From: Schistocephalus solidus
Lineage: Eukaryota > Platyhelminthes > Cestoda > Diphyllobothriidea > Diphyllobothriidae
DNA: 64,000 nt
NCBI GenBank assembly: GCA_017591395.1
Contig: WEDG01006503.1
Coordinates: 1-64,000 of the forward strand
Reading direction: 5' to 3'
Shown: positions 45,801 to 56,060 of the stretch, piece by piece
How positions within the stretch are numbered: the stretch's first letter is position 1
How the letters are laid out: each line of letters starts with the position of its first letter
Made by a program: the position numbers and the translations under genes
The notes under the pieces: generated by a model
Database searches by the model: none
The model's input: only the letters and a program-made list of their open reading frames with translations
Told to the model about the DNA's origin: nothing

Positions 45801-45806
45801 GCTCGG

Positions 45807-45889
45807 CGGCCTCGGTGGGATTCGAACCCACGCCAGCAAGGGGAAGGCTTTAGTACAGCCAACGCTCTAACCAACTGAGCTACGAGGCC
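45807..45889 (-). tRNA. tRNA-like gene, anticodon not settled
   Basis: The minus strand folds with a perfect 7-bp acceptor stem (GGCCTCG/CGAGGCC), a D-arm with box A TAGCTCAGTTGG, and a perfect T-arm GTGGG-TTCGAAT-CCCAC that includes box B GGTTCGAATCC. The anticodon region is unusual: TTGGCTGTACTAAAGCC gives only a 4-bp stem (GGCT/AGCC) with loop GTACTAA, which would read ACU (Ser). The region before the T-arm is long, giving 83 nt in total. It may be a tRNA with a long variable arm, one with a short intron, or a recent tRNA-derived copy. Confidence 0.6.
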
Positions 45890-46060
45890 CCACCGGGAGC
45901 CATGAGTTTTAATCACACTTGGGTCAAGTTACCCGACCAGCCTACTGCAACGTATGGAATCCACCAATTCTGATACAGAAAGCTGACTGCCCAATCAGGA
46001 TTTCCTAAGCAATCAATCTTGAATCCACCAGATGACTACTAGGCACAAACTTCGCATGAG

Positions 46061-46250
46061 ATCAGTCAGTGACGATACATTTAATTAATCTCCCTCATTA
46101 TTGGCCATCGACGACAGTTCGACCGTCAATTTTGACTGGGTTCAGCGTATGAACCAGAGTAGGTTTGGTGCATGGGACGGTGACTTACACTGAGAGCAGA
46201 CTTGTATCGCATCTGCCTCACTCTCTGTTCCTCTCCCACGCCTGGGATGC
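46061..46250 (+). repeat. Repeat B subfamily copy with 5' extension
   Basis: gatcagtcagtgacgataca tttaattaatct, then cgacagttcgaccgtcaatt, gaaccagagtaggtttggtg and ctgcctcactctctgttcct. About 90 percent identical by eye to 43203-43400, including the extension not seen in other copies. Confidence 0.85.
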
Positions 46251-46465
46251 CATCCGACCAGGCAGCAGTTGAACCAAGGACAATTTTAAGGTTAGGCCTT
46301 TTAAAACATTCGAATTTGGCTCTGCCGACTGGGCTATCTCTTGACTCGAAGACTATTTTACTCTTCGCAGTCGATTCGTACAATTTGGCAAGCGGAAATC
46401 TTCGGTGTTTCCCAATAACTGAGTAGTTCTGTAGCGTTCCATATTATCCCCTAACCTTCATCCAC
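46251..46465. other. Intron, nothing recognised
   Basis: No supported feature between repeat B and the LINE half. Confidence 0.4.
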
Positions 46466-47340
46466 ATGGACGAGTTGAGGTCGCTAAATGACTGTGTGTA
46501 TGCTGAGGATGTGGTTGCTTGGCATCCACTTAAAAGGCAGGTATATCTCCGGTCTCTGAAGGATAGCCTTGACCACGTTTCAACATGGTCATTACCGAAC
46601 AACCAAAAAACTATCCAATGTGGTTTGCAACTGCAAACCCATCTCCTAGACATAAATCCTGCTTCCAGTACCTTGGCATTGCTCTTCGTCCAAATTTTCA
46701 TTCGCCCTTCATATTTCTATTCTTTTTACTACAATTTAACAACTTCTTTATTGCATTCGTCATTTACTTTCATATCAAACACCCCAAACCGCTAATCTGG
46801 AGATTATAGATGCCTGCATTCTCCCTCTTATTCTCCTTTGTTCTTCTGATATTTTCCCCACTGATATGCTGATTTTAAAATGCCTCCTCAAAATGCTCCT
46901 TTCTGCTTCTGGTGTTCCTTATATGGTTTTTGTTAATATGATCACGTACTGACACTTTAAAACGATAAAACAACTCGCTGATTGAATTCTAGATGTTGCT
47001 GTCCATCCTTCTGATCTAATTGCTGCGAAGTCTTCCTATCCCACGCGTTGAGGCTTTCGACCAATCTCTTTCCATTTATCGACATAGCAACGTTCTGTAT
47101 TTCCCCTCTCTGGCACGCTACCTTACATGTAAGAACACAAAAATACCGAAACTGCGACTGGATATGTCTCCCTAATAGATTTCATTTTTACGTAAACATT
47201 TCGACTCTTGCGTACTTTGTTAATTTATACTCTTGGCACAGTAAAGGGAACCCTCTTCAGCTGAACATTTCGGCTGATACTTTCAAAATAAAGCGCATTC
47301 TCTCTCTCTCTCTAACTCTCTCTCCCTCTCTCCCATTTCC
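46466..47340 (+). mobile_element. LINE (Jockey/CR1-like) RT, YADD half
   Basis: VYAEDVVAWHPLKRQ (about 46498) carries the YADD catalytic block with the first D replaced by E (Y-A-E-D). SLDHVSTWSLPNNQKTIQC follows, then, after a frameshift, FQYLGIALRPN. Later sequence (about 46980-47340) continues in decayed frames and ends in a CT-rich run. Confidence 0.7.
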
Positions 47341-47489
47341 ATCGTCATAATCTTTGCTGAGTTTTTTCCGATGGACTGCTTTAACTCGGTCAATAATTGG
47401 ATCTGTAATTCAGGTCCCACTGTATCTTGCCAAGCGTGCAGATCAATCGTGTTCTGCTAATAGAAGTGAAGAGGCGAGTTCCCGGTAGT
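47341..47489. other. Intron, nothing recognised
   Basis: No supported feature. Confidence 0.4.
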
Positions 47490-47765
47490 AGTCATGACGA
47501 CGGAGACACGATCATTGTAGCTTTCTTAGCCTGACGTTACGGATTCTCACTTGATAATCTTTACAAGCACGCTGGCGCCCAGCAACGGTATGGCAACAGC
47601 ATACGGCAACAGCTGGCCGGTCAGACAACTGCCACACCGCCTGCAAATATCTGCGATGCACTCGCGAACTGCCAATGATGATAGGCATGCAGTGGCCTAG
47701 CATCTGAATCCTACAAATGCTGCAAAGCCTGGGCGATCCAATACCCTCATCTGAATCTGTCTCTG
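47490..47765 (-). mobile_element. Penelope-like 3' tail fragment
   Basis: On the minus strand the family tail is visible: ggtattggatcgcccaggct, gagaatccgtaacgtcaggc taagaaag and a Thr/Ala-rich decayed coding part. It matches the tails at 10490, 26060 and 35990. Confidence 0.5.
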
Positions 47766-48954
47766 ATGGTGAATTCGAGTGAGCATCCGAAATCTGGATG
47801 GAAGATTGCAGTCAGTGATAGTAAAGATAAAATTCTCATTGAAAGAACCTAAATCAGCCCCTGCATTCCTCATGCGACATTGTCAGGATGGCTTGTCTCT
47901 GGGTGGTCTGTTCTGTTCAGATGCGCTCACGAGGGTCTTTTCCGGTGTGGCGACAGGGACCGGACCTCCTTGCGACTTTTACCGCACGTGACTCAGCTCC
48001 TGGCTGGCTGACGCCTTGGCGTCCACCTACATCTACGCTTCAACAATTGGCTCCACCTGGTCCCGGCACACGCATGAGGACAGAACGATAAAAACTGCTG
48101 ACTGGCTATCGGTTTCTAAGCCGCAGAAAAGTCTGTCCGGTAAGGAATACTTACATGCCCCCTAAACAGGCACAAAAACCAGAATGACCCGTAGTGAAGA
48201 CAGATTTGCACTAACTTGCACGGAAATAGGGTTGTTTTTAAGGTTAGACTTGATGTTAACGATTAGGGCGAGCTAGCACTAGGGTTAGGATAGGAGAATA
48301 TGGAATTATGCTAAGAGCCAACTTGATTACTTGGGGGCTATATGGTTAATCCTTACTGGCTTTTCTAAGAACGCTGTCGCTTCTCCTTGTCAACCTTTGA
48401 CACATTCTTGCAACTATCAGTGAGGTAAGTTTGCGGCAGAAACGTGTCGTCCACGCTTTCGGTAATATATTCAGACATTTTAGGCTTAAGACAGAGCATT
48501 CATTAAAGAAGCATACTCAATGTTGTTTTAAAAGGCTACAATCCCTACGTGGATGTCTCATTCATTCGTGTTCTCACTTGTAGAAACCTTAGCAAGTGCA
48601 CTGAGGTTGGCCAGACTTCGTAAACGGTCCGAGGATGACGCGATTCCAAGCAGCGAGCCGGCTTGCGGTTTCAAAGATGAACTATTTGTGGAAAACCATT
48701 TACGCTGGACTGGACTGCTGCCATAGCCAATCACAAGCAAAGCGTCAAAACTGCACGACGGCCGCGTACAACATAAATGTTTCCACACCTGACTGGTGCA
48801 TTTGAAATGCTAAGTGGTAGTCCCAAAGGCGCTTATTACTCAGGCGGCTTTACAGGGGCGCTAACCGTTCTCCTGTAAAGCGGGTAATTACAGATTACCA
48901 TGGGCATAATTATCTTGCTAATGGGGTAAACAAAACGCATAGGCCATTGGAACA
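47766..48954. other. Intron, nothing recognised
   Basis: About 1.2 kb without a supported feature; a weak TTAGGG-like patch (gattagggcg ... agggttagg) lies at 48262-48290. Confidence 0.4.
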
Positions 48955-50230
48955 GAACACGGAAGTCCTGGAGCGAACCGGAATCCTCAGCATCCACGCC
49001 CTGCTGAGGCAAGTGCAACTGCGATGGAGCGGCCACCTGGTGAGGATGGCCGACGAGCGACTACCCAAATGACTTTTCTTCGAAGATGTCGCTGCGGGTG
49101 CTGGCCGACAGGAAGGTCAAAAACGACGCTACAAGAGCACTTTGAAGAAATCAACCCGGCGATCTGGGAGGACCTCACCCAGGATAGACCGGCATGGAGA
49201 AGATTCGTGAAGACTGATTCAGCAATCTATGAGGCCAACCAGATCGCCGCTGCCAAGGCAAAAAGAGCGGCACGAAAGTCACCAGCGCCCCGGACCAACA
49301 CCGTCGATGTCCAGGCTCTGCCAACATGCCCGCGCTGCCAACGCATCTTCCGCGCGCGAATCGGCGTGGTTGGACATCTTCGAACGCAATGCACCAAAAA
49401 TCCGACAATTCCAAATTCTACGTCAAATTCTGCCAACCATCCTTTAGACTCACCCACTCTCACTCCTGGCATCAATTCCATTACTCCCATCATCATAGAG
49501 ACCACATCCATCTACTCGTCGCCTGTTACCCCCACCACCGCAACCACCACCGCCTTCGCCTTCACTACCACCACCACCACCACCATCAGCGATGGGGACT
49601 CCCTCCTAAATTGTCCTCAATGCGACCGCACATTCACCTCACGCATCGGCCTGGTCAGTCACTTACAAATCCATCGTGCGGAGACGGGTGAACCACAGCC
49701 GAGAGCACCAACACAAAGAAGAGATCGCCGCCTCCACTGCCCTCACTGTCCTTGCGCATTCACTCATCGCATGGGCCTATTCGGTCACATGCGCATCCAT
49801 GACAGCGGAATTCACTGCAATGCCGACAACACCGTTACCCCATGCACACCCTCCGCTCTTGCCATTCTTACCGCCGCTGCCACCCCCACTACCATGAATG
49901 ATATCCCCCTAGCCTCTCCCGATTTCTCCTGCCCACACTGTGACTGCACTGTGCCCACACATTCAACTCACGCATCGGCCTGGTCAGTCACCTGCGAATC
50001 CATCGCAAGGAGGCTGGTGAACCAGTGCCTGCGGCTCCCACACATAGCCGACGCGCCCGCCTCCACTGCCCTCACTGCTCCCGCACATTTACACACCGCA
50101 TGGGCCTATTAGGACACATGCGCATCCATAACAACCTGCGATAAACCACCGGAGGCTAAGCCAAATCAGCGCACACTATCTACACTAATAAATAAACAAT
50201 ACCCTCACCATCATCATAATTTACCTGATA
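48955..50230 (+). mobile_element. LINE copy 2: 3' end with C2H2 zinc fingers
   Basis: 5'-truncated; starts in LERTGILSIHALLRQVQLRW (RT C-terminus), frameshifts near 49070-49140, then runs open to 50112. From 49140: INPAIWEDLTQDRPAWRRF, a linker with CPRCQRIFRARIGVVGHLRT, a Thr/Ser/Pro-rich spacer, and fingers CPQCDRTFTSRIGLVSHLQI-H and CPHCPCAFTHRMGLFGHMRI-H (C-x2-C-x12-H-x3-H). A third begins FSCPHC and is broken by a frameshift near 49945, and the final CPHCSRTFTHRMGLLGHMRI-H can be read in another frame up to about 50145. Nucleic-acid binding for retrotransposition is the likely role. Confidence 0.85.
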
Positions 50231-51015
50231 AAATCACGGTTTCCTAGAAACCGTGACTTGGAAGGCTGCCAATCTGACGCTTACACCAGACCACGCCGTC
50301 GGCCCAGTGTATGTGTTATGCGTGTCCAGTGGCTGACCAGTGGACTGGGAGTCAGATGGCGATAGCTCCCACATAACCCCTGAATAAGAGAATCCTGGTG
50401 TGTGCGTTATGGGGGCCAGGTCGTGCTGTGGCATGCGAAGACGGGTACACCGACCCATCAACAAATGCACCCACTCCCACATCATACAACTGACTGGCTC
50501 GGATGGTGGTCTGATTGTGGGGGTGGGGAAGAGAGTGAGGTCAACAGCTCAGCGCATTTTCCTAACTGTAAAAAATCTGAAGCGCTTGAAATTATCACCT
50601 TGCGCCTAAATCCGTGGCTTGGAAGGTTGCCAACTGACGGGATAACTAGGACCACGTGGTCAGTCCAATGTGTGTTTTGTGTGGAGTGACTGACTGGCGG
50701 ACCGAGAGTCAGGCTGCAATGACTCCTTCTTAATGTGGCCTTTATGGCACACCCACTCCGTTGGATCCAAGCCAGGTATGGTGGTATGCCCAGACGCGGT
50801 TCCGGCCGCGCCAGCCACATGCGTCCTCTCATGCCTCCGGTCTTCTTGACTCTGTCATGACACCGGGATCAGGTGAGGGAAGAGGAGAGAGAGTTCAGTA
50901 GGTGAAGCGCAAGGCTATTATCACTTAAAACTAATTCACACGCTAGTCACCGTCCCTGCACCACCTGGTGTGGAGCAGACGGAGCACCTCGTCGTAATTG
51001 ACGCTCAAACTGTCG
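50231..51015 (-). repeat. Repeat B (long form) joined to LINE copy 2 3' end
   Basis: Starts with gtttcctagaaaccgtgact tggaaggctgcc, which also follows LINE copy 1 (2448). A second, similar block begins at 50608 (aatccgtggcttggaaggtt gcc). It then follows the long form of 23503-24165 in reverse and ends cgctcaaactgtcgtgtcgt g (51003-51022). The two similar blocks suggest a nested or tandem arrangement. Confidence 0.8.
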
Positions 51016-51029
51016 TGTCGTGTGGGCTG

Positions 51030-53070
51030 TTTGGGTGTAGGGTGTATAAGTAAGGTGTAGCACCACACAGATAGCATTTGGTCGCTCCATTTGTCTCGAA
51101 CAGGTGGTGAATGCTCTTGTGGCTGCCTCTAACTGGTACCCAACTCTCACCTCTGGCTCCTCGAAGCTGGGAACTTCCCAGCGGCCACACCCCGGACAAC
51201 CGTCACGACCGGCGGGCTAAACTAGGTGATGGTCTTCGGTGTTGTGTGTTCCTCCACACCCGGTATGTCTGACTTCAGAACTTCCCACCACCTTCCACGA
51301 TCTCAAAAAACCTAGGGCGAGACAGCAGCCATCCCATAGGCGCCCCAGGCTAACTAAGGTCACTTACTCACTAAAACAAAACCGTCACCCATAGACGAGT
51401 TCGGCAGCCGTCTGCGATGTCCTAGCAGCCCTATTTAAGGACAGCACTGCTTGCTTCCTCGCGGACGAAGTGGCTAGCATAGGTGACTTAAACAAATGCT
51501 TGGTATCACCTCTTCTGCAGCAGGCCGCGTCTCGCAGATCTAAAATACGTGGTCGTAAAACTCAAACAAACAACAATACCTCCCATCCCTATCCCCCGCG
51601 CCATACTCTCCAGGCTGCTCGGGTGAGTCCACTCACTCTAGCAACCTGGGATACTCATTCCCTTTTAGATACTCCAAGGAGAAACCGCCTGGAATGGAGG
51701 ACGGCGCTAGTCGCTTTGGAACTGGCGAGCTACAAGGTGGAGCATGCTGCACTCAACGAGAGCCGATTCTCTGAGCAGGGTCAGCTGGAGGAAGTGGGTG
51801 CATGCTACACCTTCTTCTGGAGCGGCCGGCCAAAGGAGGAGCGACGCGACACTGGTGTTGCCTTTGCTATTTGGAACGACATCGGGGGACGTCTGCCCTG
51901 TTTGCCGCAGTGTATCAAAGATCGCCTGATGAGCCTCCACCTACCTCTTCGGGGAGACAAGTTCGCCACCATCATCAGCGCCTACGCATCCCCAATGCCG
52001 AGCTCTGATGCGGCGAAGGATAAATTCTACGAGGACCTGCACGCCCTGCTTGTGACTGTGCCGAAGGTGGACAAGTTAATTGTCCTTCGTGACTTCAACG
52101 CCCGCGTCGGGACAGACCACGCTGCCTGGCAGGGAGTTCTGGGTCCCCACGGTCTCGGTAGCTGTAACGATAACGGTCTCCTTCTTCTGCGCACGTGCGC
52201 GGAACACCATATCCTGTTGACCAACACCTTCTTCCGCCTTCCGACGCGGGAGATGGCCACGCTAATGCACCATCGGTCGCGGCGCTAGCAGCTGCTGGAC
52301 TATGTTCTCGTCCGGAGGCGAGATCGACAGGACGTGCTGGTAACCAAGGCGATTCGCGATGCCGATGGTTGGACAGCTCACCGCCTCGTCATCTCCCAGA
52401 TGAGGCTCCTAATGAAACCCCGACGAAGGCCCCAAGGTAAGCGGCCACCAGGTAAATACTCTTTTGTTAAATTTGCCTGCTCACTGTTTTGATTTCAGCA
52501 ACCAAATAACCGAGAAACTAGAGACCTGCATGCCCCAGATAATAACGGCACCGTGGAAACACGATGGTGCCAACTGCGAAATGTCATCCAGTCCACCGCC
52601 CTCAATGTCCTCGGACGCCCACGCCATTAACACCAGGACTGGTTTGACGACAATGACGCCGACATCAGCAACTTACTCGCGGAGAAGAATGGACTACACA
52701 AAGCATACATAGACCTTCGGATTGACACCACGAAAAGCAGCCTTCTTCAGAGGCCGTCGCCTTGTCCGGCAACGGCTGCGGGAGATGCAGGATGCCTGGA
52801 TGATCCGAAAGGCTGAGGAAATCCGGGGGTATGCGGACCGCAATGAAACGAAACACTTTTTCAAAGCCATCAAGGCCAATCACAGTTTTGTGAACTGGCC
52901 AAGCATCGTCAAGGCTGACTCAGACACATTCACTCAAGGTGTTGCGATGACCCTCTCGAGACGACACCTTCTACCAACTACTACCAACCGTTTATTCAAT
53001 AGTCCATTTCTCTTCCTATCCAGTAACGGGCCTGAAGTTTGTAGCCGTCATAGCTTTGATGGAAGATGAC
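51030..53070 (+). mobile_element. LINE copy 3: 5' region, AP endonuclease, start of RT linker
   Basis: About 440 bp of likely 5' UTR, then a 272-codon frame (51470-52288) with an APE-type endonuclease: [19 protein letters not shown] (catalytic Glu), [20 protein letters not shown] and [13 protein letters not shown]. The last normally reads GDFNAR; Gly is changed to Arg. The TAG at 52287-52289 interrupts RR-x-QLLDYVLVRRRD, where the consensus has Trp. Decayed linker sequence follows (PDNNGTVETRWCQLRNVIQS at about 52531, MQDAWMIRKAEEIRGYADRN at about 52788). It ends before the RT core. Confidence 0.85.
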
Positions 53071-53274
53071 TGGCCGGACACTGACTCAATTACCTCCCAC
53101 ACACATGTTTTGTATTTTCAAAACCGAGGAAAGACTACGAGAAATTATCTTGAACATAACCTTAATCGCACAGTTGCGTTCGGCCAGAAGTTAAAAGGCT
53201 AGTGATTTTAACCCTCTGCTCACTCAGAAAATCCGCTATGAGAAGGGTGGTCATCAGCGAGCTTTCGATTGACA
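53071..53274. other. Intron, nothing recognised
   Basis: No supported feature. Confidence 0.4.
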
Positions 53275-53645
53275 CACACGACAGTTCGACCGTCGTAGTC
53301 CGATGATGTCCACCGTATGCTCCATGGGAAAGTGAAGCAGGGACGGTGACTTGCGCGTGAATTAGTTTTAAGTGATAATAGTCTTGCGCTGCAGCTACCG
53401 CACTCTCTCCTCCTCCCCCACCTGAACCCGGTGTCATGACAGAGTCAAGGAGACCGGAGGCGGAAGAGGACGCAGGTGGCTGGCGCGGCTGGGTCCCCTA
53501 AGTCCTAGCCGCCCATAGGCATGCCACCACACCTCCATGTTCGGCATTTTTTATGGGAGCGCAACCCGAATAACGCCTGCCGTGCCCTAATGTGGCCCCC
53601 GTGTTGGTCCAAAGCATCTACCACGTGGCCCGTTTAGGGGGCACA
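53275..53645 (+). repeat. Repeat B, full-length short form
   Basis: Reference copy in this window: cgacagttcgaccgtcgtag, gatgtccaccgtatgctcca, ttagttttaagtgataatag, gactctgtc complement block, ccataggcatgccaccacac, and the end ctaccacgtggcccgtttag ggggc. About 370 bp, almost identical in reverse to 40717-41082. Confidence 0.9.
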
Positions 53646-54017
53646 GTGAGAACTTCTCAGTCTCTGTGACAGGTTAAATGCGACCGTACAGTTCATGGTC
53701 GATCATATTTGACTGCAACTATCCACTCTGGTAGTTCAGTGACCACACCGCAGCAGATACTGGATCAACTTACTAGTCACGATCATATTAAAAGACACTT
53801 TGTGGGAATTTCTGATCAACTGGACGTCCCTCATATTCCTCACAGCCAAAGTTTACGACTGTGCAAACCCTCCTTGCGTCCTTTTAGTCTCTAGTCCAAG
53901 ACAGAGGTTCTGCTATCTGGGTCTGTATACGCCCCTCCTCAGGCAGAAGACAACTGGAGAGCCACCTGTTGCCTTACCGTCGAGATTATTGATCACCCTC
54001 TGACATTATCAGCTCAT
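53646..54017. other. Intron, nothing recognised
   Basis: No supported feature. Confidence 0.35.
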
Positions 54018-54190
54018 AAACCCGTGGATCACACAATACTCACTGTTTGAAATGCTGTTTCTACATTACCTCCACGCAGTCAAATAAAAAAAACCTGTGG
54101 ATCCCACAAACCTGTGGATCAAACCCGTAGATCACACAATACTCACTGTTTGAGATGCTATTTCTACATTACCTCCATGCAGTCCAATTA
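54018..54190. repeat. Local tandem duplication (about 65 bp, two copies)
   Basis: aacccgtggatcacacaata ctcactgtttgaaatgctgt ttctacattacctccacgca gtc (54018-54083) recurs with few changes at 54124-54189, separated by an A-run and further cctgtggatc copies. Confidence 0.85.
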
Positions 54191-54480
54191 AAGTCTCCAG
54201 TGTCAGTCTTCTTTACCTGACTAGGTCTTACATTAGCAGCACGTATCGCCCAAAAAAAGGAAAAAAGGAAACTCACTGGCTAAAAAAAATTGATCACGAC
54301 AGATTTCCTATCCTATATGGAGGATTCCGTTCTGGGGCAACAGAAATGAGCATGGAGTGCAAATATGCTTTTTTGCTTTCTTTTAGTTTTTTTATAAAGG
54401 TTTTCTCACCTCAACGGTCCTTATAAACACCTGGCGCTATAAAAAATTAATCCAACAAGGAATACCAAATGTGGACTGAC
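54191..54480. other. Intron, nothing recognised
   Basis: A-rich intron stretch with no feature. Confidence 0.4.
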
Positions 54481-54717
54481 CTCCTCAAAGGCATTCCTTT
54501 CTGAAACTTGGGAAAAGGAAGTCTCCAGGACAAGTTCGTCAGACGTCTCTGCCACGATGAGGAGTTGGACTCTTTGAATGGTGCCAGTGAATGGAATCAC
54601 CTCGAACTGAAGGCTGTCCCCCTGAATGAATTCATAAACGCTCTCAGTTGTTGAGAGCATCCTGTTTGCCGAGTATATTCTAGCTGAGGCGGCCAAAATA
54701 GTGTCGTACCAGGCCAC
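54481..54717 (-). CDS. Polycystin-1-like, beta-sandwich (PKD/Ig-like) exon
   Basis: Exon of 79 codons, phase 0 to 0, between acceptor tattttgcgtag and donor GAG|gtcagt. The peptide reads VAWYDTILAASARIYSANRM, SVYEFIQGDSLQFEVIPFTG and IQRVQLLIVAETSDELVLET. Alternating strands with 'GDSLQFEV' fit an extracellular Ig/PKD-like repeat. The phases agree with both neighbours found (62344 and 44553). Confidence 0.65.
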
Positions 54718-54994
54718 CTACGCAAAATAAACAGAGCACTTAAATAAGTGCTAATTTGGTAGACATTGGGAAAAGTAAAAATGAGCTTTAATGACGAAGC
54801 CAAACACAGAGGGGGGGTGGTTAGTTCTGGTTTGATTGTCATCGATGCCGCACTTTATACCCAGATGTCATGCCGGAGTCAGTTGATTATCGAGCATACA
54901 TATCACCTATGGTAAAGAAGCACTCACTGATCGCGTTCGAGGATAAACTCTTTCCATTGTGCCTTGGGCCTCGATCACGAGCCCTGCAGGTCGC
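54718..54994. other. Intron, nothing recognised
   Basis: No supported feature. Confidence 0.4.
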
Positions 54995-55142
54995 TTCACA
55001 ACGAAAAGGACAAGGACGACTGGAATGGCTATTTCTGACTTTCTAGCCATCATCAGCCAGCCATACCCAACCCCAGTTGCTGCAACACCCGAGAATGGAA
55101 CTGGTGGCCAGTTGATTAGAAGCCCAACGTCCTAAACAATTA
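54995..55142 (-). repeat. tRNA-derived SINE copy
   Basis: acaaggacgactggaatggc, ttctagccatcatcagccag, ccatacccaaccccagttgc and gaagcccaacgtcctaaaca match the family. Confidence 0.75.
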
Positions 55143-55587
55143 TTCATGAAATATTATATATTAGGGGCCACTATCAGAGTCAAACTTCTTCGTGAAACCG
55201 ATGCAACCAACGCAGGACATTTTAAAAAGGATATTATTTCAGGAGCCGATGAGTAGGTCCCGGAGGAAGGGCTCGTGATGCTGAAGGGATGATGATTAAA
55301 TGCCAGTAAAGACATATTTGTCGCAGAAATGACTAGTTGACCTGAATAAAACGGGTTGGCAGCACTTGCACGACGCGAAGCGATACAAACCTGCAAACGC
55401 ACAGCCACAAGCCGAAAAAGCAGCGTCCATTACAATTTTTTGCCTCGACTGGAAGCCTCCTCTTTAAAAAATCCTTCAAAATATGTCCTTTCAACGATTT
55501 TAATTAGCTCATAGATCGTTGAAAAGCGCATACGTGCGGCTGATTTTTCTCCCCGAACTTTACTTTGAAGACAATGAGTGCGCTTAT

Positions 55588-55591
<4 letters not shown>
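55143..55591. other. Intron, nothing recognised
   Basis: No supported feature. Confidence 0.4.

Positions 55592-55639
<48 letters not shown>
55592..55639. repeat. (AT)n microsatellite, 48 bp
   Basis: Uninterrupted AT dinucleotides. Confidence 0.98.
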
Positions 55640-55643
<4 letters not shown>

Positions 55644-55849
55644 AAATTATTTGCTCTGGTTAATCGCGCTTTCTCCCATGAATTACTTTGAGATTTTCAG
55701 TCAAGAGAGATGAATCTCGAATCTCATACGCCACCACCCTTAAGGTGAGATAAGGAACCACAGCTTTCCCCAAGGACTGAATGTAGACTGTCATGATAGT
55801 ATGGGTGGAACGTTTATCCCTCTACCCATCTACCTATCCATATTCTAAG
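55640..55849. other. Intron, nothing recognised
   Basis: No supported feature. Confidence 0.4.
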
Positions 55850-56060
55850 ACCGAATGCAAGTGACACAGGTTGCTTTCTATTTTATAGCTGAAGCCATCG
55901 CAGATGGTTGCATGAGGGTGAGAACTAAATGCCCTGATACGGTCTCTGATGCATGAATCCGAAACGCCTGACGAATAAAGTACTCGTCCCAGCACTCGCG
56001 TCTACATCTTCTTACTTACTTCCTGGGACGCAAATGTTCACTTTTATGAGTCTCAAACAG
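55850..56060 (+). mobile_element. Penelope-like 3' tail fragment
   Basis: tacggtctctgatgcatgaa tccgaaacgcctgacgaata aagtactcgtcccagcactc gcgtct (55938-56003) matches the tail of the 10490 and 36000 copies. Only the tail is recognisable. Confidence 0.65.

Noticed and set aside
45728..45916. 62-codon minus-strand frame
   Set aside because: It is a translation through the tRNA-like gene, a well-known annotation artefact.
49024..50112. 362-codon frame with C2H2 fingers as a host transcription factor gene
   Set aside because: It begins in an out-of-frame LINE RT segment, continues with the same linker as LINE copy 1 and is followed by the same 3' tail, so it is retrotransposon sequence.
51470..52288. 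272-codon frame as a host endonuclease (craniofacial development protein-like) gene
   Set aside because: The APE-type domain is followed by decayed LINE linker sequence, and the frame has a stop inside a conserved block.
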